Position numbers and translations under genes: made by a program
Part shown: piece by piece, positions 25,916 through 36,434 of the stretch
Layout of the letters: each line of letters starts with the position of its first letter
Numbering within the stretch: position 1 is the first letter of the stretch
From: UBA668 sp041394605
Lineage (GTDB): Bacteria > Actinomycetota > Acidimicrobiia > Acidimicrobiales > Ilumatobacteraceae
Length of the DNA: 64,000 nucleotides
Reading direction: 5' to 3'
NCBI GenBank assembly: GCA_041394605.1
Contig: JAWKHX010000006.1
Span: 1 to 64,000 of the forward strand
Notes under the pieces: model-generated
What the model was told of the DNA's origin: nothing
Seen by the model: the letters and a program-made list of their open reading frames with translations, nothing else
The model's database searches: none

Positions 25916-27585
25916 CAGGACTCCCCCATCGGAATGCGCACGCCGCGCTCGGCGGCCACCTCCGTGGCGCGCTCGTAGCCGGCGTCGGCGTGGCGGATGA
26001 CGCCCATGCCGGGGTCGGCCACCAGCACGCGGGACAGCTTCTCCGCAGCGAGATCGGTGCCGTCCGCCAGGCAGACCATGCCGGCGTGGATGCTGCGGCC
26101 GATACCCACGCCGCCACCGTGGTGGATGCTCACCCACGTGGCGCCGCTGGACGTGTTGACCAGGGCGTTGAGCAGGGGCCAGTCGGCGATGGCGTCGCTG
26201 CCGTCGAGCATCGACTCGGTCTCCCGGTAGGGCGAAGCGACGGAGCCGGAGTCCAGGTGGTCGCGACCGATCACGATCGGCGCCTTCAGTTCGCCACGGC
26301 GAACCATCTCGTTGAAGCGCAGACCCAGCCGGTGACGCTCGCCGTAGCCGAGCCAGCAGATGCGGGCGGGCAAGCCTTGGAAGGCCACCCGCTCCCCCGC
26401 CATCTCGATCCAGCGACGCAGGTGCGGGTCGTCCGGGAACTCCTCGAGGACGGCCCGGTCGGTGGCGGCGATGTCGGCGGGGTCGCCACTGAGCGCCACC
26501 CAGCGGAACGGGCCCTTGCCCTCGCAGAACAGCGGGCGGATGTAGGCGGGCAGGAAGCCGGGGTAGTCGAACGCCCGCTCGAAGCCGCCCAGCTTGGCCT
26601 CCGTGCGCAGGCTGTTGCCGTAGTCGAACACCTCCGAGCCCTTGTCCATGAAGCCGACCATCGCCGCGCAGTGCACGGCCATGCTCTCCCTGCTGCGGCG
26701 GATGAGCTCTTGCGGGTTGGTGCGGGCCATCTCCGCCGTGGCCTCGGGTGTGAGGTCCACCGGCACATAGCTGAGCGGGTCGTGCGCACTCGTCTGGTCG
26801 GTGACGATGTCGGCGGGGAAGTCCATGTCCAGCAGGCGCGGCAACAGGTCCGCGGCGTTGCCGACGACGCCGACGGACAGTGCCCGACGCTCGTCACGGG
26901 CCCGGGTGCAGCGGGCGATGGCGTCCTCCAGCGAGTCGGCGATCTCGTCCAGGTAGCGGTGCTCGTGACGGCGCTCCACCCGCCACGGGTCCACGTCGAT
27001 GCACAGCGCGACGCCGCCGTTCATCGTGACGGCCAGCGGCTGGGCGCCGCCCATGCCGCCGAGGCCCGCCGTGAGTGTGATCGTGCCGGCCAGGCTGCCG
27101 TCGCCGGTACCCGCGGCGTGACGGCGGCGGGCGATCTCGGCGAAGCATTCGTACGTGCCCTGGAGGATGCCCTGGGTGCCGATGTAGATCCACGAGCCAG
27201 CGGTCATCTGGCCGTACATCGTGAGGCCGAGCGCCTCCAGCCGGCGGAACTCGTCCCAGTTGGCCCAATCGGGCACGAGGTTGCTGTTGGCGATCAGCAC
27301 GCGCGGCGCCCACTCGTGGGTGCGGAACACACCCACCGGCTTGCCGCTCTGCACCAGCATCGTCTCGTCACCCTTCAGGGTGGTGAGGGTGCGGGCCATG
27401 GCGTCGAACGCGTCCCAACTGCGGGCGGCGCGACCCGTGCCGCCGTAGACCACCAGGTCGTCGGGGCGCTCGGCCACCTCGGGGTCGAGGTTGTTGTGCA
27501 ACATGCGATAGGCGGCCTCCTGCGGCCAGCCAAGGCAGGTGAGGTCGGTGCCACGCGGAGCGTGGACGGGGCGGGGTCCGGACAT
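25915..27585 (-). CDS. hutU: Urocanate hydratase (urocanase)
   Basis: The 556-residue enzyme uses tightly bound NAD+ to convert urocanate to imidazolonepropionate, the second step of histidine degradation. Family signatures include YGQMTAGSWIYIGTQGILQG near the N-terminal third, TLTAGLGGMGGAQPLA, DYGNSLRTEAKL and GRDHLDSGSVASPYRETE. Length matches HutU from other bacteria. The ATG at 27585 lies 2 bp after the hutH stop, and the stop overlaps the phyH start (TGATG), so it belongs to a tightly packed operon. Confidence 0.97.
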   Translation of the reverse strand: MSGPRPVHAPRGTDLTCLGWPQEAAYRMLHNNLDPEVAERPDDLVVYGGTGRAARSWDAFDAMARTLTTLKGDETMLVQSGKPVGVFRTHEWAPRVLIANSNLVPDWANWDEFRRLEALGLTMYGQMTAGSWIYIGTQGILQGTYECFAEIARRRHAAGTGDGSLAGTITLTAGLGGMGGAQPLAVTMNGGVALCIDVDPWRVERRHEHRYLDEIADSLEDAIARCTRARDERRALSVGVVGNAADLLPRLLDMDFPADIVTDQTSAHDPLSYVPVDLTPEATAEMARTNPQELIRRSRESMAVHCAAMVGFMDKGSEVFDYGNSLRTEAKLGGFERAFDYPGFLPAYIRPLFCEGKGPFRWVALSGDPADIAATDRAVLEEFPDDPHLRRWIEMAGERVAFQGLPARICWLGYGERHRLGLRFNEMVRRGELKAPIVIGRDHLDSGSVASPYRETESMLDGSDAIADWPLLNALVNTSSGATWVSIHHGGGVGIGRSIHAGMVCLADGTDLAAEKLSRVLVADPGMGVIRHADAGYERATEVAAERGVRIPMGES

Positions 27586-27587
27586 GG

Positions 27588-29150
27588 TCAGAGCACCTCC
27601 AGCTCTCCGATGGTGGTCTCGACGGCGGCGAGGATGGAGCCGTCGGCCAGCGCGGCTTCCACCGCACGAAGGTCGGGCGACAGCCACCGGTCGGAACCGG
27701 GGCCGGCGACATGGGCACGAACCACCGCGAGCGCTGCAGCCGTGGCCGGCGACGGCGCCAGCGGGGCGCGCAGATCGAGGCCGGCGGCGGCACAGGTGAT
27801 CTCCACCGCCAGTACCCGGCGCAGGGCGTCCACGCTGCGGCGCAGCTTGCGGGCGGCGGCCCAGCCGTTGGACACATGGTCCTCCTGCATCGCGCTGGTG
27901 GGCAGGCTCTGGGTGCTGGCCGGCACGGCCAGGCGCTGGGCCTCCATCGCCATCGACGCCTGGGTGTAGTGGCCGATCATGTACCCGCTGTTCACCCCCG
28001 CATCGGGGGTGAGGAACGGCGGCAGGCCGTGGCTGCGCGTGCGGTCCAGCATGCGGTCGGTGCGGCGCTCGGCGATGGCGCACAGTTCGCTGACGGCGAT
28101 GGCCAGGAAGTCGCACACGAGCGCCAGCGGGGCACCGTGGAAGTTGCCGCAACTCTCCACCCGCCCGTCGGGCAGGATCATCGGGTTGTCGATGGCGGCC
28201 GACAGTTCGCGCTCGGCGATGGTGCGGGCGTGGGCCATGGTGTCCAGCGCCGCGCCGTGCACCTGGGGGGTGCAGCGCAACGAGTAGGCGTCCTGCACCC
28301 GGGTGTCGTCCACACGGTGGCTGGCGACGATGGCCGAGCCCGCGAGCAGGCGGGTCAGGTTGCGGGCGCTGGCCGCCTGCCCCACCTGCGGGCGCAGCGC
28401 CTGCAGATCGGCGGCGAACGCCCGGTCCGTGCCGAGCAGCGCCTCGACGGTCATCGCCGCCGCGACGTCGGCCAGCTTGGCCAACTGCGCGAGGTCGTGG
28501 ATGGCCAGGCAGAGCATGCCGAGGATGCCGTCCGTGCCGTTGATGAGGGCCAGGCCTTCCTTCGCCCGCAGCGTCACCGGGGCGAGGCCGGCGGCGGCAA
28601 GGGCCTCGGCGGCAGGCAGGCGGCGGTCGTCGGCGGTCCACACCTCGCCCTCGCCGATCAGCGCGAGGGCGCAGTGGGCCAGCGGGGCCAGGTCGCCACT
28701 GGCGCCCAGCGAGCCGTGCTCGCGGACCACGGGCGACAGGCCGGCGTTCAGCAGGGCCAGTTGCAGGTCGACCAGTTCGGGGCGGGCGCCGCTGAACCCC
28801 ATGGCCAGGCTGCGGGCCCGCAGGAACAGCAGGCCGCGGACCACCTCGCGTTCCACCTGCGGGCCCATGCCCGCCGCGTGCGAACGGACCAGCGCCACCT
28901 GCAGTTCCGCGGTGCGTTCGGCGGGGATGACGGTGGTGGCCAGCGAGCCGAAGCCGGTGGTGACGCCGTACACCGGATGCTCACCGACGACGAAGCCATC
29001 CACGAGGGCGGCGCTGTGGGCCATGGCGGCCCGGGCGTTCTCGGCATGTGCGACGGTGGCGCCATGGCGGGCAACTGCGACAACCTCGGCGAGCGACACC
29101 CCCGACGGGCCGAGCAGGACGGGCGAGGCAGGTGCGGGACGTTCGTTCAT
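27588..29150 (-). CDS. hutH: Histidine ammonia-lyase
   Basis: The 520-residue enzyme deaminates L-histidine to urocanate. The Ala-Ser-Gly triad that cyclises to the MIO prosthetic group is present in GSLGASGDLAPLAH. YGVTTGFGSLA supplies the family's catalytic Tyr region, with NGTDGILGMLC and MQEDHVSNGWAAA further on. The ATG at 29150 (MNERPAPASP) is preferred; an upstream GTG at 29168 is in frame. It is 2 bp upstream of hutU and 45 bp downstream of the P1 peptidase gene on the same strand, so one transcript from 30271 to about 21733 is plausible. Confidence 0.97.
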   Translation of the reverse strand: MNERPAPASPVLLGPSGVSLAEVVAVARHGATVAHAENARAAMAHSAALVDGFVVGEHPVYGVTTGFGSLATTVIPAERTAELQVALVRSHAAGMGPQVEREVVRGLLFLRARSLAMGFSGARPELVDLQLALLNAGLSPVVREHGSLGASGDLAPLAHCALALIGEGEVWTADDRRLPAAEALAAAGLAPVTLRAKEGLALINGTDGILGMLCLAIHDLAQLAKLADVAAAMTVEALLGTDRAFAADLQALRPQVGQAASARNLTRLLAGSAIVASHRVDDTRVQDAYSLRCTPQVHGAALDTMAHARTIAERELSAAIDNPMILPDGRVESCGNFHGAPLALVCDFLAIAVSELCAIAERRTDRMLDRTRSHGLPPFLTPDAGVNSGYMIGHYTQASMAMEAQRLAVPASTQSLPTSAMQEDHVSNGWAAARKLRRSVDALRRVLAVEITCAAAGLDLRAPLAPSPATAAALAVVRAHVAGPGSDRWLSPDLRAVEAALADGSILAAVETTIGELEVL

Positions 29151-29195
29151 GCTGGCCACAGTCTGCACCCTCGCCGACGCCGGCGGCGGTGCACG

Positions 29196-30271
29196 TCACG
29201 CCGCGCCGGCGCCGCCGATCGTCCGCAGCAGGTCCAGCGGCACGGCATGCACGGTGCGCCTGCGAAGCCCACCGTGGTCTCGGCGGCGCACATCGCGTTC
29301 CAGATGGCTTCCTCAACCGCCTCCGCCGCGGCCTCGAACAGTGGCGTCATCGCCGGGTGCGGCAGGGCACGTCGAACGCGGCCCGACGCGCCCTCCGCCA
29401 CCCGGTTGCCGGTGGCCACGGCGAGGAAGATGTCGCCGCTGCTGTCCGACCCGGTGCCGCCGACCCTGGCCAGGCCCACGGTGGCGCGCTGGGCCAGCCT
29501 GCGGCACTGGTCGGCCACCAGCGGCGCGTCGGTAGCGAGGATGACGATGATCGAACCGGCACCCGGCTCGGGCTGGGGGTCGTCGGCCAGCGGCACCACG
29601 TCCGCCCCCACCAGGTGGCCGATCCGCCGCCCGTCCAGCCGCAGCAGGTCGCGCCGGCCGTAGTTGGCCTGCACCAGCGCGCCGACGGTCCACTCCTCCC
29701 CCGCCGAGGTCGCCACCCGCGACGACGTGCCGATGCCGCCTTTGAACTCGTGGCAGACCATGCCGGTGCCACCGCCCACGCAGCCCTCGCGCACGGGGCC
29801 GCCGGAGTCGGCGTCGGCCAGCGCGGCCCTCACGTGCTCGGCGGTGACGGCGAATGCGTTGATGTCGCTGAGGTGGCCGTCCCAGGTCTCGCCCACGACC
29901 GGCAGGCACCACTCGGTGGACGGGTTGCGGTCCACCTGCCAGCGCACCAGTTCGTCGCGCACCAGGCCCACCTGGTGGGTGTTGGTGATGCCGATCGGCC
30001 CGGCCAGCAGGCCGGACTCGTGCAACCACTGGCTGCCGGTCATCTCCCCGTTGCCGTTCAGCCAGTGCATCGCCCCGTAACACAACTGGTCTCGATCACC
30101 CGGCCCCCTCGTGTGCACCACGGTGACGCCGGTGCGGACCACCCGTGGTTCGTCGGCCACCACCGTGGCATGACCCACCGTGACGCCGGCGACATCGGCG
30201 ATGGAGTTCGCCGGGCCGGTGGGCAGCCGCCCGATCGACAGGCCGAGGTCGCGCAGGCGCATCCGAGTCAT
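29196..30271 (-). CDS. P1/DmpA-family peptidase, frameshifted near its 3' end
   Basis: From the ATG at 30271 the product matches DmpA/BapA-type N-terminal-nucleophile peptidases: LPTGPANSIADVAGVTVGH, GPIGITNTHQVG, EGCVGGGTGMVCHEFKGGIG and GGTGSDSSGDIFLAVATGN, the last around the self-processing region. These aminopeptidases or amidases release N-terminal residues. Near 29257 one base appears missing. In the next frame the expected tail TVHAVPLDLLRTIGGAGAA resumes and stops at 29196. It heads the run of genes leading into hutH and could feed histidine from peptides, but that is conjecture. Confidence 0.8.
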
Positions 30272-30323
30272 GGGGCGGCACCGTAGTGCGGGGCGCCCCC
30301 GCCGGCCGCGCGAACATCGGCGC

Positions 30324-31178
30324 ATGGGGAATGCTGTCCGCGAAGAGACCCACGGCCATGTGCGCCGCCTCACCCTGTGCCGTCCTGAGGCCTACAACAC
30401 CATCACGCCCGAGTTCCGTGACGAGTTGGGCGCGGCCATCGACGCCGCCGAGCGGGACCGCGAGGTGCGGGTGATCCTGCTCGACGCCGAGGGTCCGGCG
30501 TTCTGCGCCGGCTACGGCCTGGACTGGTCCACCAGTGCCCAGGCGGTCGAGGACGGGCGCGGCGGCAGGGTGTGGGACTCCGTCGCCGACCAGCACATGA
30601 TCGGCTCGTTCGCCGTCGTGTGGGCGAAGTTGCACGAGTGCTCCAAGCCCACGCTGGCGGCGGTGCAGGGCTGGTGCATCGCCGGCGGCACCAATGTCGT
30701 GTTCAACGCCCACATGATCATCGCCGCCGAGTCCGCCCGGTTCGGCTACCCGCCCAGCCGGGTGTGGGGCATTCCCGAGGCCCCGTGGAACTGGGTGATG
30801 CGACTCGGCCTGCAGCGAGCCCGCCGCTACATGCTCACCGGCGACGAGTTCACCGCCGCCGAAGCCCTGGACATGGGCGCCGTGCTCGAGGTGGTACCCG
30901 ACGGCGAACTGGCCGCGCGGGCCATGGCGCTGGCCCAGCGGATCGCCCAGGTGCCCGCCAACCAGCTGGAGATGGTGACGATGGCGCTGAACTCGGTGGC
31001 CGACGAGATGTACGACCCACGCTCGTCCCGCCGCCTCGGCACGTTCCTCGACGGCGTCGCCCGCCACACCCAGGAGGGGCTGGACTTCGTGCAGCGCAGC
31101 GGCGAGGTCGGCTTCCGCGAAGCCGTCCGCGAGCGTGACCGCCCCTTCGGTGACTACGGCGAACGCCCCCGCGGCTGA
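30324..31178 (+). CDS. Enoyl-CoA hydratase/isomerase (crotonase) family protein
   Basis: The 284-residue protein has the crotonase fold: LTLCRPEAYNTITPEF at the N-terminus, the CoA oxyanion segment GPAFCAGYGLDW and the second half QGWCIAGGTNVVFNAHMIIA. The ESARFGYPPSRVWGIPEAPW block supports CoA-ester binding. The exact reaction is not fixed because catalytic Glu positions differ between subfamilies. The ATG at 30324 lies 52 bp from the divergent P1 peptidase start. It ends before the 220-bp regulatory gap upstream of fhs. Confidence 0.85.
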   Translation: MGNAVREETHGHVRRLTLCRPEAYNTITPEFRDELGAAIDAAERDREVRVILLDAEGPAFCAGYGLDWSTSAQAVEDGRGGRVWDSVADQHMIGSFAVVWAKLHECSKPTLAAVQGWCIAGGTNVVFNAHMIIAAESARFGYPPSRVWGIPEAPWNWVMRLGLQRARRYMLTGDEFTAAEALDMGAVLEVVPDGELAARAMALAQRIAQVPANQLEMVTMALNSVADEMYDPRSSRRLGTFLDGVARHTQEGLDFVQRSGEVGFREAVRERDRPFGDYGERPRG

Positions 31179-31207
31179 GTGCCGGCCCCATCACGATGGC
31201 CTGTTCC

Positions 31208-31265
31208 CGCGCCCATGGGCGCGCTCTCGTGTCAACCCTGACGTGAACTCGCGCCCACGGGCGCG
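31208..31265. repeat. Two near-identical 16-bp palindromes in the fhs upstream gap
   Basis: CGCGCCCATGGGCGCG (31208-31223) is a perfect palindrome. CGCGCCCACGGGCGCG (31250-31265) is a copy with one mismatch, 42 bp further on. They lie after the crotonase stop and before the fhs promoter elements. They could be repressor sites, hairpins helping to end the crotonase transcript, or repeats scattered in the genome. No U-tract follows either. Confidence 0.55.
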
Positions 31266-31318
31266 GCTTCAGGTCGCTCCGGGGCTGCAGGCGCTCACCC
31301 CGACACGCCGAGGCAGGT

Positions 31319-31353
31319 GTTCCGCATCGTGGACCTGTTCCACAGTGCGGAAC
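31319..31353. promoter_or_regulatory. Tandem GTTCC-N7-GGAAC operator pair upstream of fhs
   Basis: Site one is GTTCC, 7 bp, GGACC (31319-31335). Site two is GTTCC, 7 bp, GGAAC (31337-31353). They start 18 bp apart. The same layout and pitch recur upstream of the corrinoid-protein operon at 40634-40668, and 15 bases of site one are identical to site two there. Such short G/C dyads are typical of IclR-family targets, and an IclR-type gene lies at 34039. Confidence 0.65.
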
Positions 31354-31356
31354 CGT

Positions 31357-31385
31357 GGTGGTACAGTCGGGCCGCCCGTACCACC
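31357..31385 (+). promoter_or_regulatory. Hairpin in the fhs leader
   Basis: GGTGGTAC (31357-31364) pairs with GTACCACC (31378-31385) around a 13-nt loop. It ends 13 bp before the GTG start of fhs and overlaps the region just before the ribosome-binding site GAGGGAG. It could be a further protein-binding dyad or a leader structure. Confidence 0.4.
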
Positions 31386-31398
31386 GAGGGAGTAAGCC

Positions 31399-33096
<1,698 letters not shown>

Positions 33097-33119
33097 CGGC
33101 GGCCGACCAGGAGGCACGG

Positions 33120-34021
33120 ATGACCATCAACCCCACAGGCGAGTACGAGCGCACGCCCGGCGGCGCGGTGCTGATGGACGGCATCCGCCTTCGCGGCGAG
33201 ATCATCGCCGGGCTCCGCGCCACCATCGACGCAGCCGGCAACCCGCCGGTCTGCCTGGCCACCGTCCTGGTGGGCGACGATCGCCCCAGCCAGCTCTACG
33301 TGGCCACCAAGCGCAAGCTGGCCGGCGAGGCCGGCATGGTCAGCGTGCACCGCGAGCTGCCCAACGACGCCACCCAGGCCGAGGTGGAGGCCGTGGTGAC
33401 GGAACTGGCCGGCGACCCCACCGTGCACGGCATCCTCTGCCAGCTGCCCCTCCCCGCCGGGCTGGACCCTGAGCCAGTGCTGGCGCTGATCCCCCCGGAG
33501 AAGGACGTGGACGGCCTCACCGAGCGCTCCATGGGTCGCCTCGTGCGCGGCCTGCCCGGGCACGTCGGCTGCACGCCGCTCGGCGTCATGCGCCTGCTGG
33601 AGCGCTACGGCGTGCCCACCTCGGGCAAGCGGGCCACCGTCATCGGCCGCAGCACGCTCACGGGTCTTCCGCAGATGCTGCTGTTGGGTCGCAAGGGCGT
33701 GGACTGCACGGTCACGCTCGCCCACTCCCGCACTCCCGACGCCGACATGGTCGAGGTCTGCCGACAGAGCGACATCATCGTCGCCTGCGCCGGCCAGGCC
33801 CGGATGGTCACTGCCGCACACGTGAAGCCCGGCGCCGCGGTCATCGACGTGGGTGTGTCCCGCACCGAGGCCGGGATCGTCGGCGACGTGGACTTCGACG
33901 CCGTCCAGGCCATCGCCGGCGCCATCACCCCGATGCCACGCGGCACCGGCCCGATGACCATCGCCTGCCTGCTGGAGAACACCCTGTCGGCCGCCCGGAT
34001 GCAGGGGGCGTTCCCGCCTGA
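33120..34021 (+). CDS. folD: Methylenetetrahydrofolate dehydrogenase/cyclohydrolase, frame lost at the last codons
   Basis: The protein (about 300 residues) oxidises 5,10-methylene-THF with NADP+ and hydrolyses methenyl-THF to 10-formyl-THF. Signatures are SQLYVATKRKLAGEAGM (catalytic Lys region), GILCQLPLPAGLDP, EKDVDGLT and TPMPRGTGPMTIACLLENT. The ATG at 33120 has a strong AGGAGG site; an upstream GTG at 33093 overlaps the fhs stop. Without correction the frame reads through into the following IclR gene. One missing base just before 34019 would restore a stop at 34021, directly before the IclR start, so the fusion is not believed. Confidence 0.9.
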
Positions 34022-34038
34022 GCGCGGGAGGCGGCGGC

Positions 34039-34765
34039 ATGTCCAGCGTCCAGTCGGTCGCCCGTGCGTTCGCGGTGCTGCGCCTCGCCGCAGGCCTGGC
34101 CGGCGTCACCGGTTCGCCGAACGCGCCGATCTGCCGAAGAGCACGGTCGCCCGCCTGCTGAGCACGCTGGAGGCCCTCGGCGCGGTGGAGCAGCTGGCGG
34201 TGGGCGGCGAGTACCACCTCGGCGAGACCCTGGTGGAACTGGGCGCCGCCGCCCGGCCGGGCCGGTCGCTGGAGCCGGGCTGGTGCGCCCGTTCCTGGCC
34301 GAGCTCACCGAGGCCACCGGCGAGGCCACCGGCTTCTCCGTGCCGGACGGCTCGGAGATGCTGTACCTCGACCAGATCACCCTCGACAGCGAGCCCGCAG
34401 GTGCGACCGGACGGGTCAGCGCATCCCGATGCACGCCGTGCCGTCGGGGCACGTGGTGCTGGCGTCCGACGACGGGGCCTGTCCGCCGGCTGGTCGACGC
34501 CGGCCTGGAGGCCTTCCACCGAACGCACCACCGACCCCGAGGACCTGGCAGCGCGGCTGCACCAGGTGCGTGGACGGGTACGCGTGGGGGCCTACGGCGA
34601 GTACGCAGACGGTCTCAACTCGGTGGCCGCGCTGCGCGACCGGACGGGCAAGGTGATCGGTGCCATCCACATCTACGGGGCCGCCACGGGGCCGCCCGGT
34701 GCCGAGGGGGTGCCGAACTGGGCAGACTGGTGGTCGCCACGGCGGCCAGGGTGCGCATCGACTGA
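34039..34765 (+). pseudogene. IclR-family transcriptional regulator split by several frameshifts
   Basis: Collecting the three frames gives an almost complete IclR protein. MSSVQSVARAFAVL begins the winged helix-turn-helix. ERADLPKSTVARLLSTLEAL is the recognition-helix region, and GGEYHLGETLVELG follows. The effector-binding domain continues with FLAELTEATGEATGFSV, MHAVPSGHVVLASDDG and DRTGKVIGAIHIYG. At least four one-base shifts are needed. It lies between folD and a choline-dehydrogenase-like gene and is the natural candidate to bind the tandem GTTCC-N7-GGAAC sites. It is either a sequencing-damaged intact gene or a recent pseudogene. Confidence 0.7.
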
Positions 34766-34812
34766 GCCTGCGTCCCCACCCGCCGGGGGCCAACGAGCCT
34801 GAAGGGACGTTC

Positions 34813-36434
34813 GTGGAGCGTTACGACTACATCGTCGGCGGCGGGTCCGCCGGGTCCGCGCTGGCCACCCCGGCTGGAGCGCCGACCCGTCCACCAAGGT
34901 GCTGGTGCTGGAAGCCGGGCGCCCGACTACAAGTGGACGTCTTCATCCACATGCCGGCGGCGCTGATGCTTCCCATCGGCAGCCGGTTCTACGACTGGAA
35001 GTACGAGAGCGAACCCGAGCCGTATGCACGGCCGCCGGGTGTACCACGCCCGCGGCAAGGTGTTCGCGGCAGCAGCAGCATCAACGGGATGATCTTCCAG
35101 CGCGGCAACCCGCTGGACTACGAGCGCTGGGCCGGCCGACAAGGGCATGGCCACGTGGGACTACGCCCACTGCCTGCCGTACTTCAAGAAGATGGAGACC
35201 TGCCTCGCCGGCGCCGACGAGTGGCGCGGCGGCGAGGGTCCGCTGGTGCTGGAGCGTGTGGCCTGTCGCAGAACCCGCTGATCCCCGCTTTCTTCGCCGC
35301 CTGCCAGGAGGCCGGCTACCCGCTCACCAGCGACGTCAACGGCCAGCAGGAAGGCTTCGCCCGCTTCGACCGCAATGTGCACCGGCTGCCGCCTCAGCGC
35401 GGCCCGCGCCTACCTCCATCCGGTGATGGACCGCCCCAACCTGAAGGTCGTCACGCGGGCGCTGGTGCACCGGATCAACTTCGACGGCAACCGCGCCACC
35501 GGCGTGCAGTACGCGGTGCGGGGCAAGCTGCGCCGAGCCGAGGCGGCCGAGGTGGTGTTGTGCGGCGGTGCCTTCAACACCCCGCAACTGCTGCGCGGGC
35601 CAGTGGCGTCGGCCATGCTGCGGAACTGGAGCCGCTGGGCATCCGGATGGTGCACGACCTGCCGGCCGTGGGCGAGCACATGCAGGACTACACCGGAGGT
35701 CTACGTGCAGCATGCGTGCAGCCAGCCGGTGAGCCTGCAGCCCAACCTGCAATTTGGCGACGCTCGATCGGCCTGCAGTGGTTGTTCCGGGGCTTCGGCG
35801 TTCAACCACTTCGAGTCTCGGCGGCTTCGTGCGCAGCAACGACGACGTCGCCTACCCGAACCTGATGTTCCACTTCCTCCCCATCGCCGTGCGCTACGAC
35901 GGCTCCGCGCCGGCCGGCGGCCACGGCTACCAGGTGCACATCGGGCCGATGTACAGCGACGCCCGCGGCTCGGTGAAGATCACGTCCGCCGACCCGACGG
36001 GCTGAAGCCGGCGCTGGTTCAACTACCTCAGCACCGATCAGGACCGCCGCGGCGGGTGGAAGCCATCCGCACCGCACGGTCGATCCTGGCGCAGCCGGCG
36101 ATGGCCGCCTACAACGGCGGCGAGATCTCCCCCGGCCCGGAGGTGGAGACGGACGAGCAGATCCTCGAATGGGTCCGCAAGGACGGCGAGGACCGCCCTC
36201 CACCCCAGCTGCACCTGCCGGATGGGTGCCGAGGACGACGACAGCGTGGTGGACCCGTTGACGATGAAGGTGCGGGCGTGGAGGGCGTGCGGGTATCGAC
36301 GCTTCGGCCGCGCTACGTCACCAACGGCAACATTCGGCGCCAGGTGATGATGATGGCCGAGAAGGCCGCCGACCTGATCCTCGGCAACACGCCGCTGCCG
36401 CCCGAACCGGCGCCGTTCTACTGCCGGCGCCTGA
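34813..36434 (+). pseudogene. GMC oxidoreductase (choline dehydrogenase-like) split by frameshifts
   Basis: From a GTG at 34813 with AAGGG upstream, the FAD-binding start YDYIVGGGSAGSALA is clear. KVLVLEAG, the GMC signature region SSSINGMIFQRGNPLDYERW, NPLIPAFFAACQEAGYPL and AYLHPVMDRPNLKVVTRAL follow in changing frames. The C-terminal segments (AIRTARSILAQP, YVTNGNI) and MMMAEKAADLILGNTPLPP complete the order of a full-length protein of about 540 residues. Many one-base shifts are needed. BetA-type members oxidise choline to betaine aldehyde, which suits the surrounding betaine genes. The exact end is uncertain. Confidence 0.7.

Noticed and set aside
33120..34802. A FolD-IclR fusion protein
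   Set aside because: The frame runs through, but FolD is complete before 34019. A stop one frame over sits exactly at its expected end, and an IclR start with its own Met follows at 34039. A single missing base explains the read-through.
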